Below, piece by piece: positions 41,631 to 50,152 of a stretch of DNA of 57,005 nt. How positions within the stretch are numbered: position 1 is the first letter of the stretch; the number at the start of each line of letters is the position of its first letter. Source of the DNA: JBJYKD01 sp049310025 (GTDB lineage: Bacteria > Bacillota > Thermosediminibacteria > Thermosediminibacterales > Tepidanaerobacteraceae); assembly GCF_049310025.1 (NCBI RefSeq), contig NZ_JBJYKD010000020.1, positions 1 to 57,005 of the forward strand. The letters run 5' to 3'. The notes beneath the pieces are model-generated. The model saw only the letters and a list, made by a program, of their open reading frames with translations, was not told the origin of the DNA and made no database searches. A program made the position numbers and the translations under genes.

Positions 41631-42568
41631 CACATCTCTTTCCTTCCAAGGGTCTTCAAATGTTCCATGGAACCGTAGAGCCGCGTGATTAATTCAAACT
41701 CTTTTTCATCAAAAAATTCACACGCCTTCCTGCCGAAAGCCTTGGCAACTTCCAGGGCAAACCTTGCGGCAAGTTCTATATCTACTTCATGGGAAGCTCC
41801 CGTAGCGCATCCGGGCACCGCGGTTTCGGCGGTTATGGCCACCCCTACCACCGGACTGGAAGTGGCGGTGCACGGCTGGACCAGGCTGTTTATATGATGA
41901 AGACCGTTTCCATAGGGGGTGATATCCTGAGTCACTATGGGCAATACCACCGGCAGTTTCCCCGTTACTATCTGCATTAAGTCGAGCAGCGAATCGCTAA
42001 CCTTCAGTATATAGCCGTCTTTAACGGTGGGTGTAATAGCAATCCCTCTCTGATTCAATATCCTGTTTCCCTTAGTTGTATCAATGGAAAGAATGGCGTC
42101 CATCTCAGGATCCACTTCCATTTTGTTCATCATCTGCATATCCACCGGCGAGCCCATGAAAGGCACTGGGTCATGCGGCTGCGTGGGTGCATCGGGGCAT
42201 ATGTGAGTGCTGATTATCACATCGCCGTCCAGAAAATCTCCTTTCGAATTCATGTCGGCCAGTTTCAGCGCCACCGAAAGGGCGGCAGCGGCCCCGTCGC
42301 CATCCGACACATATCCTATCATTTCCGGCCTTGCACCTATTCCACCGAGCCTGCCGATTACACCCAGCGTGGGTGCGTCGCCGCCCGAGGCCTTGCCCTT
42401 TTTACCTTTTACAAATATTTTTATAAAATCGGTTTTCCCGGCTTCACCGCTCACTTCTTCCACATGAATGTTTTCAAGACCTCTCCTTAACAAAAACTCC
42501 TTTACTTTTTCCCCGTTTACTCTCGCATCGTCTAATATGTCTAATATTTCCATGACCTGTTTTAACAT
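41630..42568 (-). CDS. DUF1177 family protein
   Basis: 312-aa protein of the DUF1177 family, recognised by IGRLGGIGARPEMIGYVSDGDGA, VIISTHICPDAPTQPHDPVPFMGSPV and AILSIDTTKGNRI. ATG at 42568 follows GGAGGGATATCA; 11 upstream codons are excluded. Conserved His, Asp and Cys in THICPDAP would suit a metallohydrolase, but no activity is known. It overlaps the M29-like gene by one base and lies 22 bp after DUF917. It looks soluble, without signal or membrane segments. Confidence 0.85.
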   Translation of the reverse strand: MLKQVMEILDILDDARVNGEKVKEFLLRRGLENIHVEEVSGEAGKTDFIKIFVKGKKGKASGGDAPTLGVIGRLGGIGARPEMIGYVSDGDGAAAALSVALKLADMNSKGDFLDGDVIISTHICPDAPTQPHDPVPFMGSPVDMQMMNKMEVDPEMDAILSIDTTKGNRILNQRGIAITPTVKDGYILKVSDSLLDLMQIVTGKLPVVLPIVTQDITPYGNGLHHINSLVQPCTATSSPVVGVAITAETAVPGCATGASHEVDIELAARFALEVAKAFGRKACEFFDEKEFELITRLYGSMEHLKTLGRKEM

Positions 42569-42590
42569 TGATATCCCTCCATCTTTTGTT

Positions 42591-43667
42591 CTAAAATACA
42601 TAAGCTATTATCTCTTTGCCTACCGCTTTTTCACATGCTTTAAAAAGCTCGGGGTCGTGCATACCCGCTCCCAATTTTATCTTCTCTTTTTCCACCTTTA
42701 AGATGGCGATTTTCTGGCGCTCTCTAATTTCGGCCGAGGTTACCGGGATTCCGGTGTCTGCATCCAGCGTCATTATAAGGTCGGGGAAAGTGGCAAGACG
42801 TTCCCCCGATTTTTCCAGAGTCATGTATTCGTTCCAGAAGGTAATTTCATAATCTTTTTCCATGACAACCTTCCCCACATCGAAACCACCTGTTGATTCC
42901 AGATAAACTTTTTCAACGGTGCCGGCAACTATCAGCTCACCCTTCAGATAATCACACGCCGCATATATGACCGCTTTTGAGCCCTTTTCTCTGGCTTTTA
43001 TCATTTCTCGGCCTAAATTAATTGCCTGTTTTACGGCCCCGACAGCGGCATTGTCCCTTGCATACCGGCACGAGACCGGATTCCTCGCCACCGATACCAG
43101 ACCGCCGGCCTGGACAGCGGCAGCCCTTACAATAGCCGCCGCTCTTTCCACTGAACCCATTGCCACGACTTCCGTAAAAGTCGCCTTTTCTCTGCTGCCT
43201 CCCACAGCGGCCTGTATTGATTTGTAATCTTTATTTTTATGCAACCCCATGGCACCCATTATGCCTGTAGGATGAGCCCGGCCGTTACATGGAGCGTCCA
43301 CCACGGGTATGCCCAGCATTGCAGCCTGCAGCCACCCGTTCACTGTGGCGAGCCCCCCGGCCTCATTTGTAATAATTCCCGCAACTTTTACATCGGCAAC
43401 TTTATTTATCAATTCCACCGCCCGAAGGTAATGCACCGGTTCGGAACAGGCATCCTTTGCGGAAGGCGCCCCTACGGCGGCCACGTTTATCAATATGGAA
43501 TTTTCATCTATGTCCTCAATATCTATCAGCTCAGGAGATGATAGGTTGACAGCCAGCAGAGCCATTTTTCTTCCTTCATTCATAGAGCCCCCGCCACCGC
43601 CGCCGAGGACACATCCTCCGAGGACGGCGGCGTCAACAAGTTCAGCGGTCAATTTTAATCTGCTCAT
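42591..43667 (-). CDS. DUF917 (S-methyl-thiohydantoin desulfurase-like) family protein
   Basis: 358-aa protein of the DUF917 family. The N-terminus has LGGCVLGGGGGGSMNEGRKMA, then VGAPSAKDAC, ITNEAGGLATVNGWLQAAMLGIPVVDAPCNGRAHPTGIMGAMGL, all typical. I recall this Pfam family as renamed for S-methyl thiohydantoin desulfurase; related proteins accompany hydantoinases. ATG follows GGAAAGGGCGG. It sits between the hydantoin-racemase-like gene (19 bp upstream) and DUF1177 (22 bp downstream). A role on a hydantoin- or thiohydantoin-like ring is inferred from this, not shown. Confidence 0.85.
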   Translation of the reverse strand: MSRLKLTAELVDAAVLGGCVLGGGGGGSMNEGRKMALLAVNLSSPELIDIEDIDENSILINVAAVGAPSAKDACSEPVHYLRAVELINKVADVKVAGIITNEAGGLATVNGWLQAAMLGIPVVDAPCNGRAHPTGIMGAMGLHKNKDYKSIQAAVGGSREKATFTEVVAMGSVERAAAIVRAAAVQAGGLVSVARNPVSCRYARDNAAVGAVKQAINLGREMIKAREKGSKAVIYAACDYLKGELIVAGTVEKVYLESTGGFDVGKVVMEKDYEITFWNEYMTLEKSGERLATFPDLIMTLDADTGIPVTSAEIRERQKIAILKVEKEKIKLGAGMHDPELFKACEKAVGKEIIAYVF

Positions 43668-43686
43668 AAATCCGCCCTTTCCTTTT

Positions 43687-44334
43687 TTAAAATTGGAGGT
43701 ATGAAATCACAAGGCCCGCCGCCAGTACGGGATCTACTACGCGAATTTTTAAATTTCGCTTTATCTCTTCATGTATATTTATAGTAGACATTCCTGTGCA
43801 GGCCAGTGCTATGGTGTCGCAGCCTTTTTCTTTTAACACGCCGGCCGCTTTCAACACGTTTTTTCTACCTTCATCTACAAATAAATCCAGGGTAGTGTTT
43901 ACACCTTCCGGTTTGATATAGCCCGAAAATTTTTCTCCAAGTATTTTTGTCATTACCGCAGGTGCTTCTCCAGTTATACCGATTATACCCACACTTCCTC
44001 CCAAACTACAAGATATTGCTGCGCACGATGAACCGGCTCCTATAACCGGAACCTTTATGGAGCTACGGCATTCTTCCATGCCGGGATCTCCGGCGCAACT
44101 TATATATACCACATCTACTCCTTCATCTTCAAACTCTTTAGCCAGCTTAATAATTTTTGGAATAGCAGCCTTCTCTGTTTCATCGTCGTATATCCCCTCG
44201 TACTGGTCGGGAATGAATCTAGTTTTTATATCAAGATTTTTGAATTTACTGGCGAGCAGATGGGCATGGGCGTTTAAAAGCTTATCATTCATTAAAGTAA
44301 CAACTCTGATAAGGCCGACTTTTATCTTCTCCAT
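43687..44334 (-). CDS. Asp/Glu/hydantoin racemase family protein
   Basis: 215-aa two-domain racemase-fold protein. The two catalytic thiols are visible in YISCAGDPGMEECR and ALACTGMSTIN; GSSCAAISCSLGGSVGIIGITG gives a phosphate- or carboxylate-binding loop. ATG start follows GAGGTTGCCTT. It lies just before DUF917 and 73 bp after the OPT transporter, with a hairpin between. It may racemize an amino acid or 5-substituted hydantoin made by the cluster. No hydantoinase or carbamoylase is in the window. Confidence 0.85.
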   Translation of the reverse strand: MEKIKVGLIRVVTLMNDKLLNAHAHLLASKFKNLDIKTRFIPDQYEGIYDDETEKAAIPKIIKLAKEFEDEGVDVVYISCAGDPGMEECRSSIKVPVIGAGSSCAAISCSLGGSVGIIGITGEAPAVMTKILGEKFSGYIKPEGVNTTLDLFVDEGRKNVLKAAGVLKEKGCDTIALACTGMSTINIHEEIKRNLKIRVVDPVLAAGLVISYLQF

Positions 44335-44365
44335 AAGGCAACCTCTTCTCTCTATTAAAGTTTAA

Positions 44366-44394
44366 GGAAAACCGATTTCTTAAATCGGTTTTCC
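44366..44394 (-). terminator. Hairpin between OPT transporter and racemase genes
   Basis: A 13-bp perfect stem: GGAAAACCGATTT (44366-44378) with AAATCGGTTTTCC (44382-44394) around CTT. On minus it is followed by TTAAACTTTAAT, a weak T tract. It may attenuate transcription from the transporter gene into the downstream enzymes rather than stop it. Confidence 0.6.
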
Positions 44395-44407
44395 CTGAAA
44401 TAAACAT

Positions 44408-46072
44408 TTATTTTTTCTTTACCAACAGACCCATAGTACTGGTAAAGAAACTGTATAAAGTCGAACCTGCTATAAATCCTGCAGCAGAAATATAGATAGG
44501 TGTTTGAGCCTTTTTACCGTAAGTTTTTTCAATTATTACTCTTATTATTATCGCGGCAACAACCGCAAAGCCCGCTCTAGGATTGAGTATCAGCAGGCCG
44601 GTGGCAAACAAAATACCAATTTGCCTCTCCGCACCTCCGATATATTGTATAATTGCCCCTACGATTCCCCACAAAATCAGGTACTTCCATATCCAGGGTT
44701 GTGCTCCGGCGTTAATGGTGGCGGCGAAAACCCTGTCAACGGGAGGAAACAAATTCTGAGAAAAATATTTTTGATAGCTCATAGCAACCATTATTATGGC
44801 TACTGCCGCTCCCAACAATTCAGCGACGTACTGCTGACTTCTACCAAACAATTCAAATTTCGCGTCCTTCGCCCTGCCTCTCAACAGCCATCCTGTCTTT
44901 AAATCATAACCCATATCGGCAAAAGCCGGACCTGTACAAGCAGTATATCCTACAAGAAGTCCCAAAGCCAGTGGAGGGAATTTCATCAGCATGCCCAACA
45001 CGAGAAAAATTAGTGCTGTAGCAAAACCGGGAAACCATCCGGCATGCATCGCTGAAATACCCACCATAAGTTCCGAAACTAGTGCAGCAATTGCAGCATA
45101 CAAAATCCACCAGATTAACATAGGAAGGCTCATTTTAGAGTAAATGCCGCCACTAGCAGCCAGAATGATACCGCCAATGATATAAAGGATAAAACCGTTT
45201 CTAAGTGAATTAATAATATCCTGGGGGTTTCTGGTTGTTTTATATATTTTATCTTCCTTTTCCTCTAATTTTTGTCTGGTGAGCCTTTTCCCTTTAATTA
45301 TTAAAGTTATCTGTATCAAAGCAACAATTCCCGCCCCAATCATAATTCCATGCGGAATATATAAGTTGTTTATATCTATCCCAAATAGTACCGGTGAGTA
45401 TGCTCTTATCAACAGACCGACGCCAAACATAAGCAAGGCCCATATATTTCCTATCCATGCTACACCAACAACATCCATAGGAATTTTTAATGATTGACCT
45501 ATTGCACCTATTATGCCAGCACCTACTAGAATCAAAGCTCTTTTACCACCTTCTGCGGCGGCCAGTATGGTTTCGCTGGTGGCTATACCCGGAGGCCAGG
45601 CTTCATGAGCAGGAAATGCCGGAGTATCGAATAACCAGTACATCATTGTAATATCCACAAGCATTCCTATAGCTGCACCTATGAACATGGGGATTACAAT
45701 ATCCATTTTGTTAAGAAGCCAAATGGTTCCCATGGCAAGAAGCAGTGCATTACCTGCTCCAAAAGTGGCAGCTGAAATGGATGTTTCAACCAAATTTTGT
45801 CTGTGAATGTTTTTGAAGCCTGCAAAATGCTCACCCGGGATTAGGCCGACCAGGACAGCTATTAAGGCACCAATAATTGATGTGTTTGCTGTTATGCCCA
45901 GCCTTACAATTAGTTCCAAACCTATTATTGCTCCTAGAATAGATGTCAACAATATTATAATTAATGTTCCGGGTTCCAGTGTTCTGGGATGAGGCATTTT
46001 TAAATATTTCTCAATTATTGGATCATTTTCTCCGATTTCTGAGGAAAGATTCTGTTTTTCTGGTAAATCCAT
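44408..46072 (-). CDS. OPT-family oligopeptide transporter
   Basis: 554-aa integral membrane protein with about 14 hydrophobic segments. EPGTLIIILLTSILGAIIG near residue 33, the LIPGEHFAGFKN segment, the aromatic-rich FDTPAFPAHEAWPPGIATSE and the GYTACTGPAFADMGYDLKTGWLLRG region are OPT-like. ATG at 46072 follows AAGGAGGTTAAAATT; 12 upstream codons are excluded. OPT proteins carry peptides, glutathione or metal chelates, usually with protons. Its place among peptidase-like genes makes it the likely importer of the compound broken down by this cluster. Confidence 0.88.
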   Translation of the reverse strand: MDLPEKQNLSSEIGENDPIIEKYLKMPHPRTLEPGTLIIILLTSILGAIIGLELIVRLGITANTSIIGALIAVLVGLIPGEHFAGFKNIHRQNLVETSISAATFGAGNALLLAMGTIWLLNKMDIVIPMFIGAAIGMLVDITMMYWLFDTPAFPAHEAWPPGIATSETILAAAEGGKRALILVGAGIIGAIGQSLKIPMDVVGVAWIGNIWALLMFGVGLLIRAYSPVLFGIDINNLYIPHGIMIGAGIVALIQITLIIKGKRLTRQKLEEKEDKIYKTTRNPQDIINSLRNGFILYIIGGIILAASGGIYSKMSLPMLIWWILYAAIAALVSELMVGISAMHAGWFPGFATALIFLVLGMLMKFPPLALGLLVGYTACTGPAFADMGYDLKTGWLLRGRAKDAKFELFGRSQQYVAELLGAAVAIIMVAMSYQKYFSQNLFPPVDRVFAATINAGAQPWIWKYLILWGIVGAIIQYIGGAERQIGILFATGLLILNPRAGFAVVAAIIIRVIIEKTYGKKAQTPIYISAAGFIAGSTLYSFFTSTMGLLVKKK

Positions 46073-46170
46073 AATTTTAACCTCCTTTTTAATATTTTTT
46101 TGGAACATTTGTGATACTATTACAAATAGCTTTTTTCTCTAGTTCACCTCCTAAAATTTTTTTATAATTT

Positions 46171-46211
46171 AGTGTGCAAGCATCCTCCACTTGTGGGAAT
46201 ACTTGCACACT
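46171..46211 (-). terminator. Inverted repeat between the M29 gene and the OPT gene
   Basis: AGTGTGCAAG (46171-46180) pairs with CTTGCACACT (46202-46211), and an inner CCAC/GTGG helix lengthens it. On minus it is followed by AAATTATAAAAAAATTTT, so it lacks a clean T run. It may be an attenuator or an operator for the OPT gene. Confidence 0.4.
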
Positions 46212-46245
46212 CAAATTTTTTTAAATTAGCTTCATATTTATTTAT

Positions 46246-47310
46246 CTAATACCCGCTGACTCCCATTTCTTTACACAACTTTACAAGCTCTGGATGAACA
46301 TATTTGCCTTCTTTTTCTATAATTTCTCCATCAAAAATTATCGTTGGATTTAACACAATTCCGTCGGTGTGAGAAGCGCTCTTCCATGTCTTGCCTTTTA
46401 TCTGAGGCCCCTGGCTTCCCAGACCCATTTCAATGCACCCAAATACCCTTTCATCTTCGACTATCCTGCCGGTGGGTTTTGTTACTCCCGGATTAAATCC
46501 AAGGGAATAATGGGCCAGCCAGTACATGGTAGGATCGTTAAAGCTTGCGAGCCACCTTTCAAATATTTTCGCTTCTGTCCCCCCCTCGATCTTCTTCACC
46601 ACTCCGTTTTCAAGAGTAAGCTCTACTGGTGAATGCAACAGACCTATTTCAGCAGGGGGCCACAAAGCGCCGTCGAATACCAGCTTGCCGTTGATGGTCT
46701 CTTCAACCGGACACCAGGATACCTGTCCGCCAAGCATTATGGGTTCGCCTTTGGTATCTGCCAGCTTACCCGACTGTCTTACTTTTCTTCCTCTGTTGTA
46801 AGCTTTTAAATTTGTTCCCGCGGGGCTTTGAATAATCACCTCATCAGCATTCTCGGCCAATTGCCGCAACTTTTCACCCAGCTCTAGCATTTTAGAATAA
46901 TTAACCCTGCCGATAGTATTCACCATCATTAAAGCATCCATTCCGGTCAGGCAGATATAACGACAGCCTTCATCTAAAGCGCGTCTCCAGGCCTGGGTAT
47001 GAAGTATATATGCGTACGAAAACTCTATCCACACATCCGCATTTTTTACTGCTCCCGCAACTGCCCTGGGAGGTTCTACTACAGCGGTAGGCCTTGTATC
47101 ATACCATACTACTGTAGGTATAGCTCCCGCCGCGTACGCTGCCTTGGCCACTTCTTCTATAACTCGCCTATCTGAAGAAGTATCTCCTGTAATTACTACC
47201 TCTTCACCCTCTTTTACCAGCATTATGTCTTCCACTAATTTTCTTGCACTTTTTGCAAGTTCTAAGGATAAAAATTCACCTCTTGTTTCAATGCCTATGT
47301 TTAATTCCAT
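46246..47310 (-). CDS. M29-family aminopeptidase-like protein, copy A
   Basis: 354-aa protein of the M29 leucyl-aminopeptidase type. Conserved acidic and His sites include VIQSPAGTNLKAYNRGR, SWCPVEETINGKLVFDGALWPP, LAHYSLGFNPGV, RVFGCIEMGLGSQG and SHTDGIVLNPTIIFDGE. ATG at 47310 follows GGAAGGTAATCTTT; the open frame eight codons longer is excluded. It is a near neighbour (127 bp) and clear paralog of copy B, with long identical stretches. Two-metal peptidase or related amide/ring hydrolase activity is expected; the exact substrate is unknown. Confidence 0.85.
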   Translation of the reverse strand: MELNIGIETRGEFLSLELAKSARKLVEDIMLVKEGEEVVITGDTSSDRRVIEEVAKAAYAAGAIPTVVWYDTRPTAVVEPPRAVAGAVKNADVWIEFSYAYILHTQAWRRALDEGCRYICLTGMDALMMVNTIGRVNYSKMLELGEKLRQLAENADEVIIQSPAGTNLKAYNRGRKVRQSGKLADTKGEPIMLGGQVSWCPVEETINGKLVFDGALWPPAEIGLLHSPVELTLENGVVKKIEGGTEAKIFERWLASFNDPTMYWLAHYSLGFNPGVTKPTGRIVEDERVFGCIEMGLGSQGPQIKGKTWKSASHTDGIVLNPTIIFDGEIIEKEGKYVHPELVKLCKEMGVSGY

Positions 47311-47437
47311 AAAGATTACCTTCCTTTCATACATTAGTAAGATAAAATCTGACTTTAAAAATACATTCAGTATATTAATCGTCGCACTAAACCTATAACA
47401 TTTTAATTATGTTAAGAAAGAACATTCTGAGATTGCC

Positions 47438-48502
47438 TCAATACCCCGGCACATTCAATTTTTTGCATATCTCCCTTGCTTCCGGCAGTTGATATACGCC
47501 GTTTTCTTCAAAAACCTTGCCGTCTAAAATAATTGTGGGTTTCAACAAGATGCCGTCGGTGTGCGAAGCGGCGGACCAGCATTCGCCCATGATTGACGCT
47601 CCCTGGCTGCCGATGCCGAATTCTATGCAGCCGAATACCCTCTCGTCTTCCACAATCCTGCCGGTGGGTCTTGTCACACCGGGATTGAAGCCCAGTGAAT
47701 AGTGTGCAAGCCTGTACATGTTCGGGTCATTCAGCGATTTCAGCCAGTTTTCAAAGATCTTCGCTTCTACATCTCCGTCTATGCTCACCACCCGGCCTTC
47801 TTTTAATTCCAGTTTGACCGGATTCTTGAGTAACCCCAGCTCCAGCGGCGGCCATAATGCTCCATCAAAGACCAGTGTCCCGTTAATGGTGCTCTCTACC
47901 GGACACCAGCTTATCTGGCCGCCCAGCATAATGGGATAGCCCTTCTGAGTAGCCTTCTGCCCTGAATGGCGCACCCTCCTTCCACGATTATAGGCTGTCA
48001 GATAAGTACCGTTATCGCTTTTAACTATTATTTCATCCGCAGACTGGACCGTCTCCTTAAACAATTCTCCCAGTTCTATAAGCAGGTCGTAGTCTACCTT
48101 TGTAATCGTCTTCACCAGCATTTCAACATCCATGCCGGTAAGACAAATATACCTGCACCCGTTTTCCAGAGATTTTTTCCAGGATGGTGAATGCATGATA
48201 TAAGAATAAGTGTATTCTATCCAGACATCCGCTTTCACAACCGCTCCTCCCACAGGAGCAGGCGGCTCAATACAGGCATTAGGCGCCGTGGGATAATATA
48301 TGACCGTTGGCATCGCCCCTATGCTGTAAACTGCGTTGGCCGTAGCTTCCACCACCCTTCGATCGGAGGAGGTATCGGCCGTGATAACTACATTCTCTCC
48401 TTCTTTTACCAGCATTACGTCTTTCACCAGTTTTAGAGCACCTTTCGCGAGTTCGAAACTCAAATATTCTTTTGAAGGTTCTATCCCGATGTTCAACTCC
48501 AC
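47438..48502 (-). CDS. M29-family aminopeptidase-like protein, copy B
   Basis: 354-aa paralog of the downstream copy, same length and ends (MELNIGIE..., ...PGY/SGY). The shared motifs DTSSDRRV, GCRYICLTGMD, SWCPVE, FDGALWPP, HYSLGFNPGV and SHTDGI are nearly unchanged. By eye more than half of all positions match, so this is a tandem duplication that has since diverged. Substrate-contact differences are in residues 70-85 (WYDTRPTAVVEPP in A, YYPTAPNACIEPP in B). GTG start follows AAGGATGATTCACT. It lies 66 bp after the PepV-like gene. Confidence 0.85.
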   Translation of the reverse strand: MELNIGIEPSKEYLSFELAKGALKLVKDVMLVKEGENVVITADTSSDRRVVEATANAVYSIGAMPTVIYYPTAPNACIEPPAPVGGAVVKADVWIEYTYSYIMHSPSWKKSLENGCRYICLTGMDVEMLVKTITKVDYDLLIELGELFKETVQSADEIIVKSDNGTYLTAYNRGRRVRHSGQKATQKGYPIMLGGQISWCPVESTINGTLVFDGALWPPLELGLLKNPVKLELKEGRVVSIDGDVEAKIFENWLKSLNDPNMYRLAHYSLGFNPGVTRPTGRIVEDERVFGCIEFGIGSQGASIMGECWSAASHTDGILLKPTIILDGKVFEENGVYQLPEAREICKKLNVPGY

Positions 48503-48568
48503 AGTGAATCATCCTTTCTTCAGAAATAATCAGTTTTTCAACAGAAAGTCTTAAAATTAACCAGATTT

Positions 48569-49966
48569 TTATTTTATTAACTCATATACCGCTTGAGCGT
48601 AAATTTTGGCTATTTTCCTCAGGTCTTCAAGGGCAATATACTCATCCTTCTGATGGGCCAGTTCTTTTTGGCCGGGGAAAACCGGACCGAAGGAAACGGT
48701 ATTTTTCACATACCTGCAGTATGTTCCCCCTCCTATTGACAGGAGTTTCGGTTCGTCACCGGTCATCTCTCTATACACGACCCGCAGTTTTTTTATAAAA
48801 TCGGCATCCGGGTCAACGTACAGCGGCAATTTATGCTGGTTTATCAAAAATTCCGCTCCCAAATCGCCTGCAATTTTTTTTAGCTTCTCAATTATTTCAT
48901 TTCCATCAATCGTTACGGGATACCTTACGTCAAATTTAAGTTTCCCCAGTTTTTCGTCAAAATCCACTACGCCCACATTTATCGTCAAAGCCCCGGAAAC
49001 GTCGTCACTACATGATATTCCGAGAGTTTTTCCATCTGACTCCATTTTCAACTTGTCAGCTACCGCTTCAATAAAAGCTTTTGCCTTTGGACAGCCAAAA
49101 TCAATTCCTGCCAAAAAATTCAACAGTATTTGAACGGCGTTTTCCCCGTCCTCCGGATAACTGGCATGGGCTGAAATACCCTTCGCTTTTATAATGACGC
49201 CTTCCGGCGATTTCTCCATTTTTATCTTGCCTGCAAGCCCCCGTTCTTCAATTTTTGATTCTATTTCCCTGCTATCCGCATCTTCTATTACAGCTTCCGC
49301 ACAGTCGGGCACCACATTCACACGGCTCCCGCCACGTATTCTTTTCAGATGCGCCCCGGATTTTGGTGCTTTGCCGAAGTTTTTCGTCAGTTCAAAGCGC
49401 AAAATCCCTTTTTCCGCATATATAATGGGGAACTCAGCATCCGGAGAAAAACCGCATACAGGCGGTTCTTCTTTTTCGAGATAGTGCTTTATGCACCTTG
49501 CACCGGTCTCCTCGTCGGTTCCTATGATAAGCCGCACCCTCCTTGAAACCGGCAGCCGGGAATCTTCTATCGCTTTTAAAGCATACAAAACGGCGATAGT
49601 CGGGCCTTTATCATCTACAGAGCCCCGCCCATACAGCTTACCTTCTTTAATCTGCCCGCCGAAAGGGTCCACCGACCAGCCGGTCCCCGCCGGGACTACA
49701 TCTATATGGCCTAAAATTCCCACCATCTCATGACCGTTACCTATCTCAACATATCCTGCATACCCGTCCACATTTTTGGTTTTTAATCCCATCTCCTCCC
49801 CTTTTTTTAATATCCATCTCAGGGCTTCATCTATTTTCGGCCCGAAGGGAAATCTTTCATCCGACTTATCTTCATCCAAAATGCTTGGAATCTTTATGAA
49901 TTCTTGAAGATTCTTTACCATCTCATCAAAATACTCATCCATTTTTATATTTAGAATGCCCTCCAC
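48569..49966 (-). CDS. M20-family dipeptidase (PepV-like)
   Basis: 465-aa zinc dipeptidase, cytoplasmic, of PepV length. Metal ligands: His in GILGHIDVVPAGTGW, Asp in YGRGSVDDKGPT, Glu-Glu in GTDEETGARC, Asp in GFSPDAEFP and the last His in LAHQKDEYI. The lid domain has SIGGGTYCRYVKNTVSFGPVFPG. GTG start follows AAAGGAGCG. It heads the run M29B-M29A-OPT and follows the PucR gene by 186 bp, with a terminator between. It would cleave dipeptides or carnosine-like compounds released from the imported substrate. Confidence 0.9.
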   Translation of the reverse strand: MEGILNIKMDEYFDEMVKNLQEFIKIPSILDEDKSDERFPFGPKIDEALRWILKKGEEMGLKTKNVDGYAGYVEIGNGHEMVGILGHIDVVPAGTGWSVDPFGGQIKEGKLYGRGSVDDKGPTIAVLYALKAIEDSRLPVSRRVRLIIGTDEETGARCIKHYLEKEEPPVCGFSPDAEFPIIYAEKGILRFELTKNFGKAPKSGAHLKRIRGGSRVNVVPDCAEAVIEDADSREIESKIEERGLAGKIKMEKSPEGVIIKAKGISAHASYPEDGENAVQILLNFLAGIDFGCPKAKAFIEAVADKLKMESDGKTLGISCSDDVSGALTINVGVVDFDEKLGKLKFDVRYPVTIDGNEIIEKLKKIAGDLGAEFLINQHKLPLYVDPDADFIKKLRVVYREMTGDEPKLLSIGGGTYCRYVKNTVSFGPVFPGQKELAHQKDEYIALEDLRKIAKIYAQAVYELIK

Positions 49967-50086
49967 GATATCGCTCCTTTAGCCTTGTATTTGATTTAAA
50001 ACTTTTTGTAATATTGCTACCGCACTTTTGTTTATAATTTTAGCACAATATAATATGTTTAACCTATTGCATTAATTATAAAAAAA

Positions 50087-50125
50087 TAGCTTCTTTATTG
50101 TTCAAAATGACCAATAAAGAAGCTA
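50087..50125 (-). terminator. Intrinsic terminator after the PucR gene
   Basis: A 14-bp perfect stem: TAGCTTCTTTATTG (50087-50100) with CAATAAAGAAGCTA (50112-50125). On minus it is followed directly by TTTTTT. It ends the regulator transcript, so the PepV-M29-OPT run should start from its own promoter in 49967-50086, where only AT-rich sequence is seen. Confidence 0.88.
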
Positions 50126-50152
50126 AACATTTAGAATATTAAAATAAGTTTT

